DNA of 64,000 bases from Candidatus Rokuibacteriota bacterium (GTDB taxonomy: Bacteria > Methylomirabilota > Methylomirabilia > Rokubacteriales > CSP1-6). Under the pieces are notes generated by a model. That model was not told the DNA's origin and made no database searches. It saw only the letters and a list, made by a program, of their open reading frames with translations. Shown here one piece after another: positions 10,617 through 18,558 of this stretch. Positions within the stretch are counted from its first letter, which is position 1. Each line of letters opens with the position of its first letter. A program made the position numbers and the translations under genes. The stretch covers positions 164,351-228,350 of the forward strand of contig JACPCW010000075.1 of assembly GCA_016184365.1 (NCBI GenBank), read 5' to 3'.

Positions 10617-11981
10617 GTGACGATGGTCGTTTCGTTCGTCATCGTGATCGGCGTGCTGATCCTGATCCACGAGCTCGGCCACTTCCTGGTCGCGCGGTGG
10701 GTGGGCGTGGGCGTCGAGCGGTTTTCGATCGGATTCGGTCCCGTGCTCGCGCGCTGGCGCGGCAAGGAGACGGAGTACTGCCTGTCGCTCATCCCGATGG
10801 GCGGCTACGTGAAGATGATGGGCGAGGAGAGTCCGCTCGAAGGCGGCGAGACGCTCCCGTACGACCCGACCAAGGCGTTCTCGTTCAAGCCGCTGTGGGC
10901 GCGCTTCCTGATCGTCTTCGCCGGGCCGGGGATGAACTTCGTGCTCGCCGCCGCGATCTTCGCTCTCGTCCTCGCGACCGTCGGCCGTCCGGTGTGGCCC
11001 GCGGTGATCGGGCGCGTCACCGAAGGCAGCCCCGCCGCGTCGGCCGGCCTTCGAACCGGCGATCGCATCGTCGCCGTCGGGGGCCGCACCGTCGCGCACT
11101 GGGAAGATCTCGAGCGCGCCGTCGCCGGGTCCGACGGCCGGTCGCTCGACCTGGCGATCGAGCGCGGTGGCGCCACGCAGAAGATGTCGATGGCACCGCG
11201 ACGCGCCACGCATCGCGATCCGATCTTCAAGGAGGCGCGCGAAGTGTGGGAGCTCGGCGCCGGACCGCAGCTCGTTCCACACATCGGCTCCGTGAATCCC
11301 GGGTCGCCGGCCGAGAAAGCGGGCATCAAGCCGGGCGACCAGGTCACCGCCGTCGCGGGGCAGCCGGTCTACACCCCCGAAGAGCTGATGCTGGCCATCC
11401 AGAAGCGTGGCGGCCAGACGTTCCCGGTGACCGTCGACCGCCAGGGGCGCCCCGAAACGGTCAACGTCACCGCGAACGCGGTGAAGGAGAAAGGGCCGAC
11501 CGGCGTCGAGACCGAAGTCGGCCGCATCGGCGTCGGCATCGTCACGCGCGCGGTGAGCTACGAGGCGTACAACCCCGTCCTCGCCGCGTGGTACGGGGTC
11601 GTCAAAACCTGGGACATGAGCGTGCTGACCGTGAAGGGCCTCTGGAAGGTCCTGGTCGGCTCGATCGACCGGTCGAACATCGGCGGCCCGATCCAGATCG
11701 CCGCGGAAGCCGGACGGCAGGCCAAGGAGGGGTTCGGATCGCTCGCGCTGTTCACGGCGATCATCAGCGTGAACCTCGCGATCCTGAACCTGCTGCCGGT
11801 GCCGATGCTGGACGGCGGTCACCTCGCGTTCTTCATCGTCGAGGCCGTGCTCGGCCGTCCGATCTCGCTCAAGAAGCGAGAAACCGCCCAGCAGGTGGGC
11901 TTCGTGCTCCTCATGCTCCTGATGGGCTATGCGCTCTACAATGACCTGGTGCGCGTCGACGCCTTCAAGTTCTTCAAATAA
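10617..11981 (+). CDS. rseP: Site-2 (RseP-type) intramembrane zinc metalloprotease
   Basis: Membrane protease that cleaves single-span substrates such as anti-sigma factors. HELGHFLVAR (about residues 17-26) is the HExxH zinc site in the first helix, and NLLPVPMLDGGHLAFF near the C-terminus has the third-ligand LDG motif. Two PDZ-like domains lie between: one around GSPAASAGLRTGDRIVAVGG, one around GSPAEKAGIKPGDQV. GTG at 10617 gives 454 residues; ATG at 10623 is equally possible. The dxr-rseP-ispG order is common in bacteria. Confidence 0.95.
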   Translation: MTMVVSFVIVIGVLILIHELGHFLVARWVGVGVERFSIGFGPVLARWRGKETEYCLSLIPMGGYVKMMGEESPLEGGETLPYDPTKAFSFKPLWARFLIVFAGPGMNFVLAAAIFALVLATVGRPVWPAVIGRVTEGSPAASAGLRTGDRIVAVGGRTVAHWEDLERAVAGSDGRSLDLAIERGGATQKMSMAPRRATHRDPIFKEAREVWELGAGPQLVPHIGSVNPGSPAEKAGIKPGDQVTAVAGQPVYTPEELMLAIQKRGGQTFPVTVDRQGRPETVNVTANAVKEKGPTGVETEVGRIGVGIVTRAVSYEAYNPVLAAWYGVVKTWDMSVLTVKGLWKVLVGSIDRSNIGGPIQIAAEAGRQAKEGFGSLALFTAIISVNLAILNLLPVPMLDGGHLAFFIVEAVLGRPISLKKRETAQQVGFVLLMLLMGYALYNDLVRVDAFKFFK

Positions 11982-12059
11982 GGCGCACACGCAAAGGATT
12001 GAAATGAGCGAGCGCCGAATGTTCCGATTGGCTCAGCCGAATCAGATGGGGGTGTCCGC

Positions 12060-14261
12060 ATGATCGCCCGGCGGAAGTCCCGCCAGATTCAGCTGGGCAC
12101 GCTGAAGGTCGGCGGCGACGCGCCGATCACCGTCCAGTCGATGACGAAGACGGACACGCGGGACGTCGAGGCGACGCTGCTCCAGATCTGGGCGCTGGAA
12201 GCCGCGGGCTGCGACATCATCCGCTGCGCCGTGCCGGTGCGCGAGGCCGCCGAGAAGCTCGGTGAGATCAAGCGCCAGATCCGCATCCCGCTCGTCGCGG
12301 ACATCCACTTCAATTACAAGCTCGCGCTGATCGCGCTCGAGCAGGGCGTCGACGGCCTGCGGCTCAATCCCGGCAACATCGGCGGCAAGCGGTTCGTCGA
12401 GGAGGTCGTCGCCTCCGCGCGCGACAAGAAGATTCCGATCCGTATCGGCGTCAACGCCGGGTCGCTCGAGAAGGACCTGCTCGAGCGGCATGGCGGCCCG
12501 TCGGCCGAAGGCATGATCGAGTCCGCGCTCCGGCACATCCGCATCCTCGAGGACTGCAACTACACCGAGATGAAGATCTCGCTGAAGGCGTCCGACCCGC
12601 GGATGATGATCGAGGCCTACCGGGGTCTCGCCGGCAAGGTCGACTATCCGCTCCACCTCGGCGTGACGGAAGCGGGCACGCCGGGCGTCGGGACGATCAA
12701 GTCCGCCGTCGGTCTCGGCGCGCTGCTGTCCGAGGGTATCGGCGACACGATCCGCGTGTCGCTCTCCGCGGATCCCGTCGAAGAGGTGCGCGTCGGCATC
12801 GACATCCTGAAAGCGCTCGGCCTCCGGAAGGGCGGTCTCACGTTCGTCGCGTGCCCGTCGTGCGGGCGCGCCGACGTCGATCTCGTCAAGCTCGCGAAGG
12901 AAGTCGAGGACGAGTTCAAGGGCCTGAACGAGGAGATCCACATCGCCGTGATGGGGTGTCTCCCGCCGGGCGAGATGGTCGTGACGCGCGACGGGCCCAA
13001 GCCGATCGAGACGGTTGTCGAGAGCGACGAAGTGCTCACGCACGCGGGGCGGTACGGCAAGGTCCTGTGGACGACGAGTCACACCTGGAACGGGGACGTC
13101 GTGGAGATTCATCCGACGGGGTTCGCGCCGTTCCGCGTGACCGCGAATCATCCGGTCTGGGCGTTTCCGCGGCCGCGAACGACGAAGGCCGGTCGGGAAC
13201 GGTCGCCGCGGATCGCGACGGTCCTCGGCGGCGACACCGCGCCGCGCTGGGTCCCCGCCGGCGAGCTGACGCCGGGCTGGGTGGTCGCGTCCCCCGTTCC
13301 GCAGCACAAGGAGGATCGCGCGACGATCGTCGCCGACGGGCTGGGCGAAATCCCGATCGACGACGACTTCATGACGCTCGCCGGCTACTACCTGGCCGAG
13401 GGCACGCTCTCGGGGAAGAACCGGAAGCCCTACCAGCAGTTCTTCTATTTCCACGAGCGCCAGACGGCGTACGTCGACCGCCTCTCGGGCATCCTGCGCG
13501 GCCTCGGGCTCAGCGTCGACGTCCGGTACCGGCGACACACGGCGGAGGTGGTCACGCACTCGCTCGCGCTCGGCCGGCTGCTCGAGTCAGAGTTCAGGCA
13601 CGGCGCCGACCGGAAGCGTCTTCCGCCATGGATGGAGTCGCTGCCACACGACAAGCAGCGCGCCCTCATCCGGGCGCTGTGGGAAGGCGACGGCTACACC
13701 GGGTGCGTGAGAGGGTACACGCGCGCGACGTACTGCACGTCGTCCCATCGCCTGGGCATCCAGGTGCACCAGATTCTGCTGCGGCTGGGCGTCGCCGCGT
13801 TCCTGCATCATCGCGACCAGCGCGGCCGCAAGCGCAACTGGGTCGTGTCGGTGACGTCGCGGCAGGCGCTCGCGCGGCTCGGCGACATCCTCGGCGTCCC
13901 GCTCGTCGCTGGTGAGCGGTCCGACACCGGACAGGTGGCGCTCGACGACTCCGCGCTCTACGTCGGCGTCCGCGCGGTCAAGCGCCTGCCGTACGAGGGA
14001 GCCGTCTACAACCTCGAGGTCGAGGGCGATCACTCGTTCGTCACGCCGGGCGCGGCGCTGCACAACTGCGAGGTCAACGGGCCCGGGGAGGCGCGCGCGG
14101 CGGACATCGGTGTCGCCGGTGGCAAGGGCATCGGGCTCATCTTCAAGAACGGCGAGGTCATCAGGAAAGTGCCGGAAGCCGAGATCGTGCAGGCCATGCG
14201 CGAAGAGGTCGAGCGGTTCCTGGCCGAGCGCCGCGCGGCGACGGCCGGAGTGGCGAGCTGA
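12060..14261 (+). CDS. ispG: 4-hydroxy-3-methylbut-2-enyl diphosphate synthase (IspG/GcpE) interrupted by an intein
   Basis: Converts MEcPP to HMBPP in the MEP pathway with a [4Fe-4S] cluster. The reading frame is 733 codons, far above the usual 360-370. Removing residues 300-669 leaves 363 residues with all expected features: VQSMTKTDTRD, ADIHFNYKLA, LRLNPGNIG and the ligand pair Cys265/Cys268 in ACPSCGR. The third ligand, Cys670, and the ligand-like Glu677 fall in CEVNGPGEA right after the intein. In E. coli the Cys and Glu are likewise seven apart (305 and 312). The ATG at 12060 follows GGGGGTG. The C-terminus overlaps the next gene by one base. Confidence 0.97.
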   Translation: MIARRKSRQIQLGTLKVGGDAPITVQSMTKTDTRDVEATLLQIWALEAAGCDIIRCAVPVREAAEKLGEIKRQIRIPLVADIHFNYKLALIALEQGVDGLRLNPGNIGGKRFVEEVVASARDKKIPIRIGVNAGSLEKDLLERHGGPSAEGMIESALRHIRILEDCNYTEMKISLKASDPRMMIEAYRGLAGKVDYPLHLGVTEAGTPGVGTIKSAVGLGALLSEGIGDTIRVSLSADPVEEVRVGIDILKALGLRKGGLTFVACPSCGRADVDLVKLAKEVEDEFKGLNEEIHIAVMGCLPPGEMVVTRDGPKPIETVVESDEVLTHAGRYGKVLWTTSHTWNGDVVEIHPTGFAPFRVTANHPVWAFPRPRTTKAGRERSPRIATVLGGDTAPRWVPAGELTPGWVVASPVPQHKEDRATIVADGLGEIPIDDDFMTLAGYYLAEGTLSGKNRKPYQQFFYFHERQTAYVDRLSGILRGLGLSVDVRYRRHTAEVVTHSLALGRLLESEFRHGADRKRLPPWMESLPHDKQRALIRALWEGDGYTGCVRGYTRATYCTSSHRLGIQVHQILLRLGVAAFLHHRDQRGRKRNWVVSVTSRQALARLGDILGVPLVAGERSDTGQVALDDSALYVGVRAVKRLPYEGAVYNLEVEGDHSFVTPGAALHNCEVNGPGEARAADIGVAGGKGIGLIFKNGEVIRKVPEAEIVQAMREEVERFLAERRAATAGVAS
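12957..14066 (+). mobile_element. Intein with LAGLIDADG homing endonuclease, inside ispG
   Basis: A 370-residue in-frame protein intron. Block A begins with Cys1 (CLPPGEMVVT). Block B has the TxxH motif, T62 and H65, in FRVTANHPVWAF. The endonuclease motifs are LAGYYLAEGTL (141-151, acidic E148) and LIRALWEGDGY (237-247, acidic D245). Block F is AVYNLEVEGDHSFV (349-362, His359), and block G ends His369-Asn370 followed by Cys+1. Every class 1 splicing residue is present, with no stop or frameshift, so it should splice and may still home. The insertion point is the codon for the third Fe-S ligand of IspG. Confidence 0.96.
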
Positions 14262-14593
14262 TGGGTCAGTACCGCACGCACGTGTTCGTGTGCACGTCGG
14301 GCGAGACATGCCCGTCGCAGGGCGACGTCGAGAAATACGTGAAGTACCTGCGCGGCGAGGTCGTGAAGGCCAAGCTCCAGGCCGACGTCCGCATCAACAA
14401 GGCCGGTTGCTTCTCGCAGTGCGGCCACGGGCCGATGTTCGTCGTCTACCCGGACAACGTGTGGTACGGCGGCGTGCAGGAATCCGACCTCCCGGAGATC
14501 TTCGCGTCGCACATCGTCGGCGGCAGGCCCGTCGAGCGGCTCGTGTACGAGCCCGGCGTCAAGGGCGCGAACAAGAAGCCGGACGCGCACTGA
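14261..14593 (+). CDS. Thioredoxin-like [2Fe-2S] ferredoxin
   Basis: A 110-residue thin ferredoxin. Cys11 and Cys17 (VCTSGETC) plus Cys50 and Cys54 (GCFSQCGHGP) are the four cluster ligands, in the usual spacing of the Shethna/TRX-like family. VVYPDNVWYGGV is another family trait. ATG overlaps the ispG stop by one base, so the two are translationally coupled. IspG needs two low-potential electrons per turnover, so this protein is a good candidate donor; that is inference from position only. Confidence 0.88.
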   Translation: MGQYRTHVFVCTSGETCPSQGDVEKYVKYLRGEVVKAKLQADVRINKAGCFSQCGHGPMFVVYPDNVWYGGVQESDLPEIFASHIVGGRPVERLVYEPGVKGANKKPDAH

Positions 14594-14612
14594 GCCCTCG
14601 CGGCGTACTGCG

Positions 14613-16325
14613 ATGCGGCTGACCCGTTCCCTCGTCCCGACGCTCCGCGAGGAGCCGGCCGACGCCGAGGCGCTCTCCCACAAGCTCATGCTGCGCGCGG
14701 GCCTGGTGCGCCAGCTCGCGGCCGGCATCTACGTGTGGCTCCCGCTCGGCCAGCGCGTCCTCGACAAGGTCAATCACATCATCCGCGAAGAGATGAACGC
14801 GATCGGCGGCCAGGAGATCACCATGCCGGTGCTGCACCCGGCGGAGATCTGGCAGGAGTCGGGCCGCTGGAACGCCATCGGCGGCGAGATGTTCCGGTTG
14901 AAGGACCGCAACGACCGCGAGATGTGCCTCGGCATGACGCACGAGGAAGTCATCGCATGGCTCGCCGCGCGCGAGATCCGCTCGTACCGCGACCTCCCGC
15001 AGATCTGGTACCAGATCCAGACGAAGGAGCGTGACGAAGCGCGTCCGCGGTCCGGCGTGCTGCGCACCCGCGAGTTCCTCATGAAGGACTCGTACACGCT
15101 GGATCCCGACGAAGCCGCCCTCGATCGCTCGTACGCGGCGCACGAGCAGGCGTACCGGCGGATCTTCGACCGCTGCGGGCTCCGGTATCACGTCGTCGAG
15201 TCCGACGTCGGCATGATGGGCGGATTCGGCGCGCACGAGTTCATGGCGCCGTCGGCCGCCGGGGAAGACGAGATCGCGATGTGCGACGGCTGCGGCTATG
15301 CCGCGAACGTCGAGCTCGCGCGTGGCGTGCCCGCGCCGCCGGAGTTCCCGGCGTGGACGCGCGAGGACGTGCCGACGCCGAACGTGCGGACGATCGCCGA
15401 GGTCTCGGCGCTGCTGAAGATCGACCCGCGGCTCACGATCAAGTCGCTGCTGTACATCGCGCCGAAGGCCGGGCCGGTCCTCGCGCTCGTGCGCGGCGAT
15501 CACGACCTCCACGAGCGGAAGCTCGCCCGCGCGATCGGCGAGGAGATGCGCACGGCGCATCCCGACGAGGTGCGCCAGCACCTCGGCGCGCCCGTCGGCT
15601 CGGTGGGTCCGATCGACGCGCGCGTCACCGTCCTCGCCGATGAGCACCTGCAGTCGGGGACGTACGTCGTCGGCGCCAACCGCGAGGGGCATCACGTACG
15701 CGGCGTCGTGCCCGGCCGCGATTTCCAGGCGCGCTTCGTCGACCTCCACACCGTCACCGCCGGTGAAGCGTGCACCACGTGCGGCACCGCGCTGCGCGTC
15801 GAGCGCGTGATCGAGATCGGCAACATCTTCAAGCTCGGGACGAAATTCTCGGTGCCGATGCGGGCCATGTATCTCGACGAGACCGGCAAGGAGCGGCCCA
15901 TCGTGATGGGGAGCTACGGCATCGGCCCCGCGCGCATTGCGGCCAGCGCGATCGAGCAGCTCGCCGACGCCGACGGCATCGTCTGGCCATGGTCGATCGC
16001 TCCGTTCCCCGTCCACATCGTGCTCGTGAGCCTGCGCGACCAGGCGCAGGTCGCCGCGGCACAGGAGATCTACGCCGCCTGCGCGGCCCGCGGCCTCGAC
16101 GCGCTGCTCGACGATCGCGACGAGCGCCCGGGCGTCAAGTTCAAGGACGCGGACCTTCTCGGGATGCCGGTCCGCGTGACGGTCGGGAACGCCCTCGCGA
16201 AGGAGGGTGTCGTCGAGGTCCGCGACCGCCGGACGCGACAGGATCAGCGCGTCCCGAAAGACGGGGTCGTCGCCGCCGTCGAAGCGCTTCGCCCGCCGAG
16301 GAACCCCGCGGGAAGCCGTTCCTGA
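14613..16325 (+). CDS. proS: Prolyl-tRNA synthetase (bacterial type, with editing domain)
   Basis: Class II aminoacyl-tRNA synthetase. 570 residues. Motif 1/2 region: GIYVWLPLGQRVLDK, LGMTHEEVIAWL and YQIQTKERDEARPRSGVLRTREF. The INS (YbaK-like) editing domain sits between about residues 230 and 390 and contains VLALVRGDHDLHERKL. Motif 3 is MGSYGIGPARIAASAIEQ, followed by the anticodon-binding domain. It closes the operon: a terminator-like hairpin follows 56 bases after the stop. Confidence 0.97.
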   Translation: MRLTRSLVPTLREEPADAEALSHKLMLRAGLVRQLAAGIYVWLPLGQRVLDKVNHIIREEMNAIGGQEITMPVLHPAEIWQESGRWNAIGGEMFRLKDRNDREMCLGMTHEEVIAWLAAREIRSYRDLPQIWYQIQTKERDEARPRSGVLRTREFLMKDSYTLDPDEAALDRSYAAHEQAYRRIFDRCGLRYHVVESDVGMMGGFGAHEFMAPSAAGEDEIAMCDGCGYAANVELARGVPAPPEFPAWTREDVPTPNVRTIAEVSALLKIDPRLTIKSLLYIAPKAGPVLALVRGDHDLHERKLARAIGEEMRTAHPDEVRQHLGAPVGSVGPIDARVTVLADEHLQSGTYVVGANREGHHVRGVVPGRDFQARFVDLHTVTAGEACTTCGTALRVERVIEIGNIFKLGTKFSVPMRAMYLDETGKERPIVMGSYGIGPARIAASAIEQLADADGIVWPWSIAPFPVHIVLVSLRDQAQVAAAQEIYAACAARGLDALLDDRDERPGVKFKDADLLGMPVRVTVGNALAKEGVVEVRDRRTRQDQRVPKDGVVAAVEALRPPRNPAGSRS

Positions 16326-16347
16326 CGCCCGTCGCCCGCGCCCGAGC

Positions 16348-16376
16348 TTGCCTGGGGTCGGGGCACGTGCTAAAGT
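16348..16376 (+). promoter_or_regulatory. Predicted promoter of the rimP-nusA-infB operon
   Basis: TTGCCT (16348-16353), a 17-base spacer and TAAAGT (16371-16376). The expected start site lies at the foot of the following hairpin, so the new transcript would begin with that stem-loop. The E. coli rimP-nusA-infB operon also has its promoter just before rimP. Confidence 0.5.
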
Positions 16377-16380
16377 CCTG

Positions 16381-16407
16381 AAAAAGTGGGCTTCGCCCAC
16401 TTTTTTA
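16381..16407 (+). terminator. Intrinsic terminator between proS and rimP
   Basis: Stem AAAAAGTGGGC with GCCCACTTTTTT around a TTC loop, with a T-run on the 3' side and an A-run on the 5' side. It is the clearest Rho-independent terminator in the window and would work in either direction. It ends the proS transcript and overlaps the start of the next one. Confidence 0.8.
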
Positions 16408-16426
16408 CTTTCGGACGGGGTCGAGG

Positions 16427-16894
16427 ATGTCGGAGGACGAGCGGATCACCAGGATCGAAGACGTCATCCAGCCCGTCCTGCGTGACCACGGACTGGAGCT
16501 GGTCGACGTCGACTGGCGCGCACACGGGGCCCGGGGCGTGCTCCGCGTGTTCATCGACAAGCCAGGAGGCGTCATCGTGCGTGATCTCGAGCGCGTCAGC
16601 CGGGAAATGGGTGACCTGCTCGACGTGGCCGACCTGATTCCCGAGCGTTACGACCTCGAGGTTTCCTCGCCCGGGCTCGACCGCCAGCTCAGGACGGATC
16701 GTGAGTTTCGCTGGGCGCGCGGCAAGCGCGTCCGCTGCGTGCTCGTGGAGGGCGGTGACGTCATCGGTCGGCTGGTTGACGTCGATGCGGGGCGGCTCGT
16801 CCTCGACACGGACGGCGGCCCGCGCGAAGTGCGGCGCGAGCAGGTGCGCCGCGCGCGGCTGGACGCCGAGGTGCCCTGGCCGCGCCAGGGCTGA
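16427..16894 (+). CDS. rimP: Ribosome maturation factor RimP
   Basis: Helps assemble the 30S subunit. 155 residues. LELVDVDWRAHGARGVLRVFIDK, VSREMGDLLDV and the family hallmark YDLEVSSPGLDRQLRTDREF are present, followed by the C-terminal SH3-like domain. ATG at 16427 lies 20 bases after the terminator. It is the first gene of the long translation operon that runs to ribF. Confidence 0.95.
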   Translation: MSEDERITRIEDVIQPVLRDHGLELVDVDWRAHGARGVLRVFIDKPGGVIVRDLERVSREMGDLLDVADLIPERYDLEVSSPGLDRQLRTDREFRWARGKRVRCVLVEGGDVIGRLVDVDAGRLVLDTDGGPREVRREQVRRARLDAEVPWPRQG

Positions 16895-16900
16895 AGAACG

Positions 16901-18286
16901 ATGAATCGCGAGCTCATTACGGTGATCGACCAGATCGGACGCGAAAAGGGGATCGACAAGGAGATCCTTTTCGAGGCGCTGGAGTCTGCCCTGCTCGCGG
17001 TGTCGAAGAAGAAGCACAGCAGCGCCGACAACGTGCGCCTCGCGATCGATCGCCGGACCGGCCGGCTGCGCGCGTATCACCGCAAGACCGTCGTCGACGA
17101 GGTCGCCGACTCGAAGCTCGAGATCAGCCTCGCGGAAGCGAAGGCGCTGAATCCGGACGCCGAGGTCGGCGTGGAGCTCGAGTTCGAGCAGGAAGGGCCG
17201 CCCCAGGATTTCGGCCGCATCGACGCGCAGACCGTGCGCCAGGTGATCATGCAGAAGGTCCGCGACGCCGAGCGCGAGGGCATCTACTCGGAGTTCGCGG
17301 GCAAGGAAAACCAGATCGTCCGCGGCGTCGTGCACCGCATCGAGAAGCGCAACGTGATCCTCGAGATCGGCAAGGCCGAGGCGATCATGCCGGAGCGCGA
17401 GCAGATTCCCGGCGAGCGCTACAACCCGGGGGATCGCGTCCGCGCGTTCGTGCTGGAAGTGCGCCGCGCGACGAAGGGCCCGCAGATCACGCTGTCGCGC
17501 ACGCATCCGGGATATCTGGCGCGCCTGTTCGAGACGGAGATCCCGGAGATCCAGGAAGGCATCGTCCTCGTCAAGGCGGCGGCGCGCGAGCCGGGGGAGC
17601 GCGCCAAGGTCGCGGTCGCGTCCACCAAGCGCGACGTCGATCCGATCGGCGCGTGCGTCGGCCTGCGCGGCACGCGGATCCAGGTCATCAGCCGGGAGCT
17701 CCGCGGCGAGAAGATCGACATCATCGAGTGGTCGAGCGACCCGGTCACGTTCGTGGCGCGCGCGCTGTCGCCGGCGAAAGTGTCGTCGGTCACGCTCGAA
17801 GAGCCGGACGCCGAGCGCGCCGCAGCGGCCGAAGGCCGGCCGCTCGACGGTCAGCCCTCCGCGCTCGTGATCGTGCCGGACAACCAGCTGTCGCTCGCGA
17901 TCGGCAAGAAGGGCCAGAACGCGCGGCTCGCCGCGAAGCTGACCGGCATGCGCATCGACATCAAGAGCGAGTCGGAGGTCGAAGCCGAACAGGCCGGGCC
18001 CGACACCGGCGAAGGGGTCGCCGCGCTCGCGGCGCTCGCCGGCATGACGCCCGAGCAGCTGATGGCGTTGCAGGCCGCGGGCATCGCGTCGCCGGACGCG
18101 CTCGTCACCGCGGGCGCCGACCGTCTGCGCGCGATCGCCGAGATCGGCGGCGACGCCGAGCACCTGATCGCCGCCGCGGAGCGCTGGCTCGCCGAGCGCC
18201 CCCAGCCGTCGGTGGAAACACCCGTGGAGACGCCGGAGTCGGCGCCCGAGCCGTCGCCGGGCGAGGGGGGGACACCCGCTGCGTGA
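16901..18286 (+). CDS. nusA: Transcription termination/antitermination factor NusA
   Basis: Binds RNA polymerase and controls pausing, termination and rrn antitermination. 461 residues: N-terminal RNAP-binding domain to about 125, S1 domain around [21 protein letters not shown], then KH1 ([22 protein letters not shown]) and KH2 ([21 protein letters not shown]). A C-terminal helix-hairpin-helix-like repeat follows from about 370 ([25 protein letters not shown]), then a short Pro/Glu tail. The stop overlaps ylxR in GTGA. Confidence 0.96.
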   Translation: MNRELITVIDQIGREKGIDKEILFEALESALLAVSKKKHSSADNVRLAIDRRTGRLRAYHRKTVVDEVADSKLEISLAEAKALNPDAEVGVELEFEQEGPPQDFGRIDAQTVRQVIMQKVRDAEREGIYSEFAGKENQIVRGVVHRIEKRNVILEIGKAEAIMPEREQIPGERYNPGDRVRAFVLEVRRATKGPQITLSRTHPGYLARLFETEIPEIQEGIVLVKAAAREPGERAKVAVASTKRDVDPIGACVGLRGTRIQVISRELRGEKIDIIEWSSDPVTFVARALSPAKVSSVTLEEPDAERAAAAEGRPLDGQPSALVIVPDNQLSLAIGKKGQNARLAAKLTGMRIDIKSESEVEAEQAGPDTGEGVAALAALAGMTPEQLMALQAAGIASPDALVTAGADRLRAIAEIGGDAEHLIAAAERWLAERPQPSVETPVETPESAPEPSPGEGGTPAA

Positions 18287-18558
18287 CGCGCGTTGCGCTC
18301 CGCACGTGTCTCGGCTGCCGTCAGGCGAAGGCGAAGGTGTCGCTCGTCCGGTTGACGCGCGATGCGGGCGGCGTGGTGCACGCCGACGCGCGCGGCACGG
18401 CGCCGGGCCGCGGGGCGTATCTCTGCGCGGATCCGGCATGCCTCGACCGTGTGGTCAAGGGCGGACGGTTCGCTCATGCGTTCAGGAAACCCTGTAGCGC
18501 CGGGGCCGCCCTGGCGGAGGAGGTGAGGGAGCTGTGGCAGCAACGAAAATCAAAGTGA
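18283..18558 (+). CDS. ylxR: YlxR (DUF448) RNA-binding family protein
   Basis: 91 residues from a GTG overlapping the nusA stop. [11 protein letters not shown] (Cys9 and Cys12), [10 protein letters not shown] and the strongly conserved [15 protein letters not shown] fit YlxR. The family lies between nusA and infB in many bacteria and has been implicated in RNA binding and RNase P regulation. Its last 25 bases overlap infB, so the infB ribosome-binding site GAGGAGG is inside this gene. Confidence 0.9.
   Translation: MTRVALRTCLGCRQAKAKVSLVRLTRDAGGVVHADARGTAPGRGAYLCADPACLDRVVKGGRFAHAFRKPCSAGAALAEEVRELWQQRKSK

Noticed and set aside
12957..14066. IspG insert as the extra TIM-like domain of plant/Chlamydia-type GcpE
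   Set aside because: That extra domain lies elsewhere in the protein and has no Cys1, TxxH, LAGLIDADG or His-Asn-Cys motifs, all of which are seen here.
14559..16400. 613-codon minus-strand frame
   Set aside because: Antisense of proS, same cause. Many other antisense frames (10254-11990, 31638-34106, 46822-48561, 56770-59172) were rejected likewise.
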